Program-made: the position numbers and the translations under genes | Shown here: positions 59,391-64,000 of the stretch, in pieces | Numbering within the stretch: position 1 is the stretch's first letter | Layout: every line of letters begins with the position of its first letter | The notes under the pieces: model-generated | Seen by the model: the letters and a program-made list of their open reading frames with translations, nothing else | Told to the model about the DNA's origin: nothing | Database searches by the model: none | Origin: Anthonomus grandis grandis | Taxonomy: Eukaryota > Arthropoda > Insecta > Coleoptera > Curculionidae | Assembly (NCBI RefSeq): GCF_022605725.1 | Contig: NC_065567.1 | Coordinates: 24,717,127-24,781,126 of the forward strand | Direction of reading: 5' to 3' | Length of the DNA stretch: 64,000 nt

Positions 59391-62310
59391 TCTCTTTTTT
59401 TTAAATGCCAATCAAATTTATTCATTATTTCAGGCAGTTGAGACAGAAATTAATAAACTAGACTAATAATAGACTAAAATATAAATATTGAGTAAATTAC
59501 CTGGAAAAAAAGCTTCAAATGAATTTTTATTCTAGGCAGTTGATTACTATTTATGAAATTTCAAGTACATTAATCAAATATATATTTTTTATTTCAGGCA
59601 ACTGACTGGTTGAGCCTCAGTGTCTTTTAATTTTGAGTAGTTTTAATTTTCATCACTAATAGATTAATTTATTTTTTAGGCATTATTTAAAATTCCAGGC
59701 AGTTATGCCAAATTCTTTCATTATTCCACGAAGTTGATACATAAATTAGCCACATCAAGTAAAATATAATTATTGGTTAAATTGCCTGGAAAAAAGATAG
59801 CCGCGAACGTTTGTTTTAAGGCAGTTCAGCTTTAAATGAATTTTTATTCTAGACAGTTGATTACCATTTATGAAATTTCAGGCATATTATTCAAAAGAAT
59901 ATTTTTTTTATTTCAGGCAACTGAGCCAACTTGAGCCTCGGACGTATTTTTTTATTTCAATTCTGAACAGTTCTGAACAAATATATGTTTTTTAATTTTA
60001 GGCACTAATATATAGAAATCTCTTCTTTTGTTTTTTCTCTAGGAATTATAAAATGCCATGAAGTTGTGCCAAATTTCAAAAAAAAAAATCAGCCACATTA
60101 ACTTTTGCTTGCTTTAGGCAGATTAGGTTTAAATTATTTTTTAATCGAGGCAGTTGATCACCATTTATGAAATTATTTCAGGCAAGTGAGCAGTTGAACC
60201 TCGGAGCCTTTTTCCTTTAATTCTAAGCAGTTGAAAGAATTTTTTTTTAAATTTTAGGCACTAATATATTGAGTTTTTCTCTAGGCATTTTTATAAAATG
60301 TAATGAAGCTGTTAGAAATTTTTTCAGTATTCTAAGCAGTTGAGACATAAATTAGCCACCTTGACTAAAATATAAATACTGGATGAATTGTCTGAAGAAA
60401 AAAAAGCAAACGAGCAGACGAGGTTTTGTTTTCAGGCAGATTAGGTTCAAATAATTTTTTATTTTAGGCAGTTGATCTCCATTTAAGAAATTTTAGACAA
60501 CTGACCAGTTGAGCCTCGGAGCTTTTCTTCTTTTAATTCTGAGCAGTGTAAAAATATTCTTTTTTTATTATAGGTAAATATATATATATGGAATCCTTTT
60601 CCAGGCATTTTTATAAAATGCCATAAACCCGTAAGAATTTTTTCATTATTTCAGGCAGTTCAGACATAAATTAGCCACATTAACTAAAATATAAATATTG
60701 GGTGAATTGCCTAGAGAAAAAAGGCAAACGAGCTTTTTTCAGGCAGTCTAGTATTAAATTATTTTTTTATTCCAGGCAGTTAATCTCTATTAATTAAATT
60801 TCAGACACATCAAACAAAAAAAATTTTTTATTTCAGGCTACTGAGCAGTTGAACCTCAAAGCCTTTTTTCTTAAAATCTTGACCAGTTTTAATGTTAGGG
60901 ACTATAATATATAGATTTCTTTTATAGACATTATTTAAAATTCCAGGCAGTAAAGACAAATTCTTTCATTATTTCAGGCAATTGAGACATAAATTAGCCA
61001 CATTAACTAAAACATAAATATTGGGGAGTTTTCAGGAGAAAAAAGGATAGTTGAACTTATTTTCAGGCAGTTTAGTTTTAAATTATTTTTTTATTCGAGT
61101 CAGTTGAGCCCCATCCATAAAATTTCAGGAACTTCAATCTTTCTTTCTTTTCTTTTTTTTTTCTCTTCAATAAATTTTTTTCTTTTTATTCTGAACAGTT
61201 AAAAAAATTAGCAGGTATTTTAATTTTAGGCACTAATATATGAAGTTCTTTTTTAAAACGACATGAAGTTATTGTATTATTCCAGGCAGTTGAGACATAA
61301 ATTAATAATATTGACTAAAATATAAAAAATGGATTAATTGCCTGAAAAAAAAAGGCAGACGAGCTTTCGTTTAGACAGATCAACTTTAAATAAATTATTA
61401 TTCTAGGCATCTCATCCCCGTTTATGAAATTTCAGGCATATCAATGAAAAAATTTTTTTTTATATCAGGCAACTGAGAAATTGAGGCTCAGAGCTCTTTT
61501 TTCTTTTCATTCTGAGCAGTTGAAAAATATTCTTTTTTTATTATAGGCAAAAATATATATATGGAATTTTTTTCTAGGCATTTTTATAAAATGCCATGAA
61601 GCTGTGAGAATTTGTTTCATTATTCCAGGCAGTTGAGACATAAGGTAGCCACATTGACTAAAATATAAATATTGGGAAGTTGTCAAGATAAAAAAGAATA
61701 CTTGAGCTTATTTTCAGGCAGTTTAGGTTTAAATTATTTTTTATACGAGTCAGTTGAATCATTTTTTTTCAGTCAGTCCATAAAATTTCAGATACGTCAA
61801 TTAAAAATATTTTTTATTTCCGAAAACTGAGAAGTTGAGCCTCAGAGCCTTTTTTCTTTTAATTCTGAACAATTAAGAAAATTATCAGGCACTATTATAT
61901 GAAGTTTTTTTTAAAATGACATGAAACCATTTCATTATTCCAGGCAGTTGAAACATAAATTATTCACTTCGACTAAAATATAAATATTGGGTGAATTGCC
62001 TGGAAAAGATAGGCACACGAGCGTCTTTTCAGGCAGCTTTAAATCATTTTTTTTATTTTAGGCAGTTGATCCCCATTTATGAAATTTCACGCATATCAAT
62101 CAAAAATATTTTTTATTTCCTTTATTCTTATAATTCATTTAAACCTTTTTTTTTAATTTATTAGTTATTTTAATTTTAAGCACTAATATATTAAGTTTTT
62201 TACGAACTTTTTAAAATTGCAGTCAGGTATAAATTTCCAAATTCTTTCATTATTTTAGGCATTTGAGGTATGAATTAGCCACATTAAGTAGTAAATATTT
62301 AGTAATTTTT
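59390..62310 (+). repeat. Tandem array S6, ~317-bp units, about 9 copies
   Basis: The landmark caggcagttgagacataaattagccacatt recurs near 59443, 59725, 60075, 60337, 60655, 60975, 61285, 61629 and 61941. Each unit also holds ggcagttgatc.ccatttatgaaatttcagg, a caactgagcagttgagcctcagagcc block and ggcactaatatat. Units are strongly diverged (poly-T and indel rich), so the array looks older than the 171-bp satellite. Confidence 0.92.
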
Positions 62311-63589
62311 AGGCACTATATGGAAACAAATGTAGATGTCACAACTGACATATGGATCAAAGCTTGAAAAGTAAAAAGGGATTCATGGGTACCTAGGAAA
62401 TTACAGAATCCAAACTGCCTATTTCCAATGTTAAAAAAGTAAAATAAAGCGTTTTGGTTAGTGGTAAAACTGTCTTCTAACTTGTATTTTATTTACCAGT
62501 AATATCAATCAATCAATTAATCAATCAATCAATGCTTTAGTGTCAAGAAATTGTTACAATTTGTAGACAAAACTGTAAAACAAAAAAGACACAAAAATGC
62601 AAACAAAACACAATTAAAAAGAAGAAAAACAAAACAAAATTAAAAAAAAATATAAATAAATAAATAAAATAGATTATCTACAATATATACAGATTAATAC
62701 AATTTAGAAATTGTAAGTAGTCAAAAATATTATTATAAAATATACAAGTTATTGTATACAATGTCAAAAAAAAAATCATTAAAAAATCTCTCTACGTTAA
62801 AAAAAAATGTAAAAAATGTTTAAAAAAGTAAAAAATTATAAAAAATCCTAAAATAGCTACAAAAAGCAGTATACGTAAATAATTAAAGAATTTAATTAAA
62901 ATCACAGCTATGTATCCCCTTCAACATTAGCCTAGTAAGCGACTAAGCTCGATAAACTTAAACCCCGGATTATAAAACGATCGGAGTTTTATTTACCGCT
63001 AAAGGATAATGCTTTATTAGAAAAAGCTATGGCGGTATTAAAACACATAAGATAAATGTTGATAAATCGCAGTGCAACTGGGCACTTTGCTCGGAACTGT
63101 GTCAGAAGTCTATCGACCCTTTTGTTACAGAGAGAGGAAAAGATGACCTGAAGTTTCTGAAAGTCTTTTATAACTTTAGAAGTAAACGCGTATGGTGTGG
63201 CGAAAGTAGATGACTTCTCATCAATTCAGATTTAAAGCGACCGAATAAACCAAGTCATTTCGGTGAGAAATTTATTTATTTAAGACAGGCATATGTGGTG
63301 ACCTATAGAGTGTTCCCAATACTACTGACCCTTTTGATAAGAGTGTTGAATGTTATGCTTATAACGAAAGTAAATAATCGTAGAGAGTCTTAGTATTATT
63401 GACTAATGAATATTCTTCCATTATTATCCAAGCTTCTTAAGAGAGTTATATCTGATCATGCAGTTTAAGTCAAAAAATCTCCTGATGCAAAATCAGATCT
63501 GATAAGTTAAAATATATTATAGACGAGATACAACAGGTGTTGGGTATAGTATTGATACGTTTCCAGATAACTTAGAAATTGGGGTAATA
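62311..63589. other. Non-coding spacer with (TCAA)n and A-rich tract
   Basis: A (TCAA)n run lies at about 62505-62533, directly followed by gctttagtgtcaagaaattg and then about 300 bp of A-rich sequence. On the minus strand this would read as a 3' end with an (ATTG)n tail, as in some LINEs, but no reverse transcriptase is present. Bases 62900-63590 look unique, with no supported gene. Confidence 0.5.
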
Positions 63590-64000
63590 AAAAAAAGAAC
63601 AAGAATCGTCAAAGATTCATAAGTCTCAGATGGGTTTAAAGGTCAAAAAGGGGGTAAAAAATCCATTATTTCGCATTTTACCGCATCTCACGTCTCTAAT
63701 AGGCTTTTAAGCAGCTTGAAAAGCTACTTCTCGTATGTAATTGAACCGATTACAGGCGAGAACCATCAATTAATTACGATCGTTAATGATTCCTGGTTCT
63801 CAGAGGGGTTTTCATGCCTAAAAGGGGGTCAAAAGTCCATTATTTGGCATTCTACAGCATCTCATTATTCTCATATGCCTTGAATCATCTTAAAATGTTA
63901 CTTTTCGTATGCAATTGAACCAATTACAGACGTGAACCGCCAATTCAGTGCAATTGTTAATGATTCCTGGGTCTCAGAAGGGTTTTCTTGCCAAAAAGGG
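63590..64000 (+). repeat. Diverged S5-family units, continuing past the window end
   Basis: At least two units carry atcgtcaaagattcataagtctcag, gtttaaaggtcaaaaag and ccgcatctca, then attgaaccgattacaggcgagaa.catcaattaattacgatcgttaatgattcctgg. They align with S5 but use aagggggtc in place of aagtgggtc. They share private variants with each other, so they form a separate subfamily that probably extends beyond 64000. Confidence 0.88.

Overview
The window is AT-rich animal DNA, almost certainly from an insect. The evidence is small GT-AG exons scattered over long introns, Jockey-type and mariner-type transposon relics of insect character, and protein similarity to insect orphan class C receptors. 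A beetle is my guess because of the heavy satellite load, but nothing in the sequence proves the order. There are no bacterial-type genes, operons or CRISPR arrays.

One host gene is supported. It lies on the minus strand as four exons: 51976-52176, 39560-39628, 34370-34479 and 25248-25462. Their splice sites and phases fit together (0, 0, then 2/1). They encode the end of a cysteine-rich linker and transmembrane segments 1-4 of an orphan class C GPCR of the GPR158/GPR179-related group, which in flies includes smog, CG31760 and CG32447. The N-terminal ectodomain (above 52176) and TM5-7 (below 25248) were not found. The three introns are about 12.3, 5.1 and 8.9 kb.

Almost all other sequence is repeats. 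Region by region: a frameshifted LINE RT fragment (1-570); a hairpin-rich irregular repeat field (3.6-7.0 kb); large direct duplications (8.1-10.7 kb); a 254-bp insertion with a 14-bp target duplication that carries a hammerhead-ribozyme-like motif (10.77-11.02 kb); arrays of a 171-180-bp repeat family in + orientation (11.15-13.3 and 15.2-17.0 kb) and in inverted orientation (18.9-20.3 kb); a 2.0-kb mariner-like element and a 539-bp MITE (21.1-23.75 kb); a very regular 171-bp satellite of about 40 units inside the GPCR intron, flanked by inverted repeats (25.6-33.4 kb); a second intronic array with a 6-unit higher-order repeat (35.1-37.9 kb); LINE remnants (38-39.3 kb); small duplications (40.2-42.1 kb); a 2.47-kb Ginger-like DNA transposon with a gypsy/KRBA2-type integrase transposase (43.88-46.34 kb); a fold-back element with a mariner derivative nested in one arm (46.8-49.07 kb); and further arrays at 50.2-51.8, 53.9-57.8, 59.4-62.3 and 63.6-64.0 kb.

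The most interesting items are the ribozyme-bearing insertion, the internal block duplication and inverted-repeat flanks of the 171-bp satellite, the Ginger-like element with clean ends, and the fact that most of these repeat families have nucleosome-sized (170-180 bp) or doubled periods.
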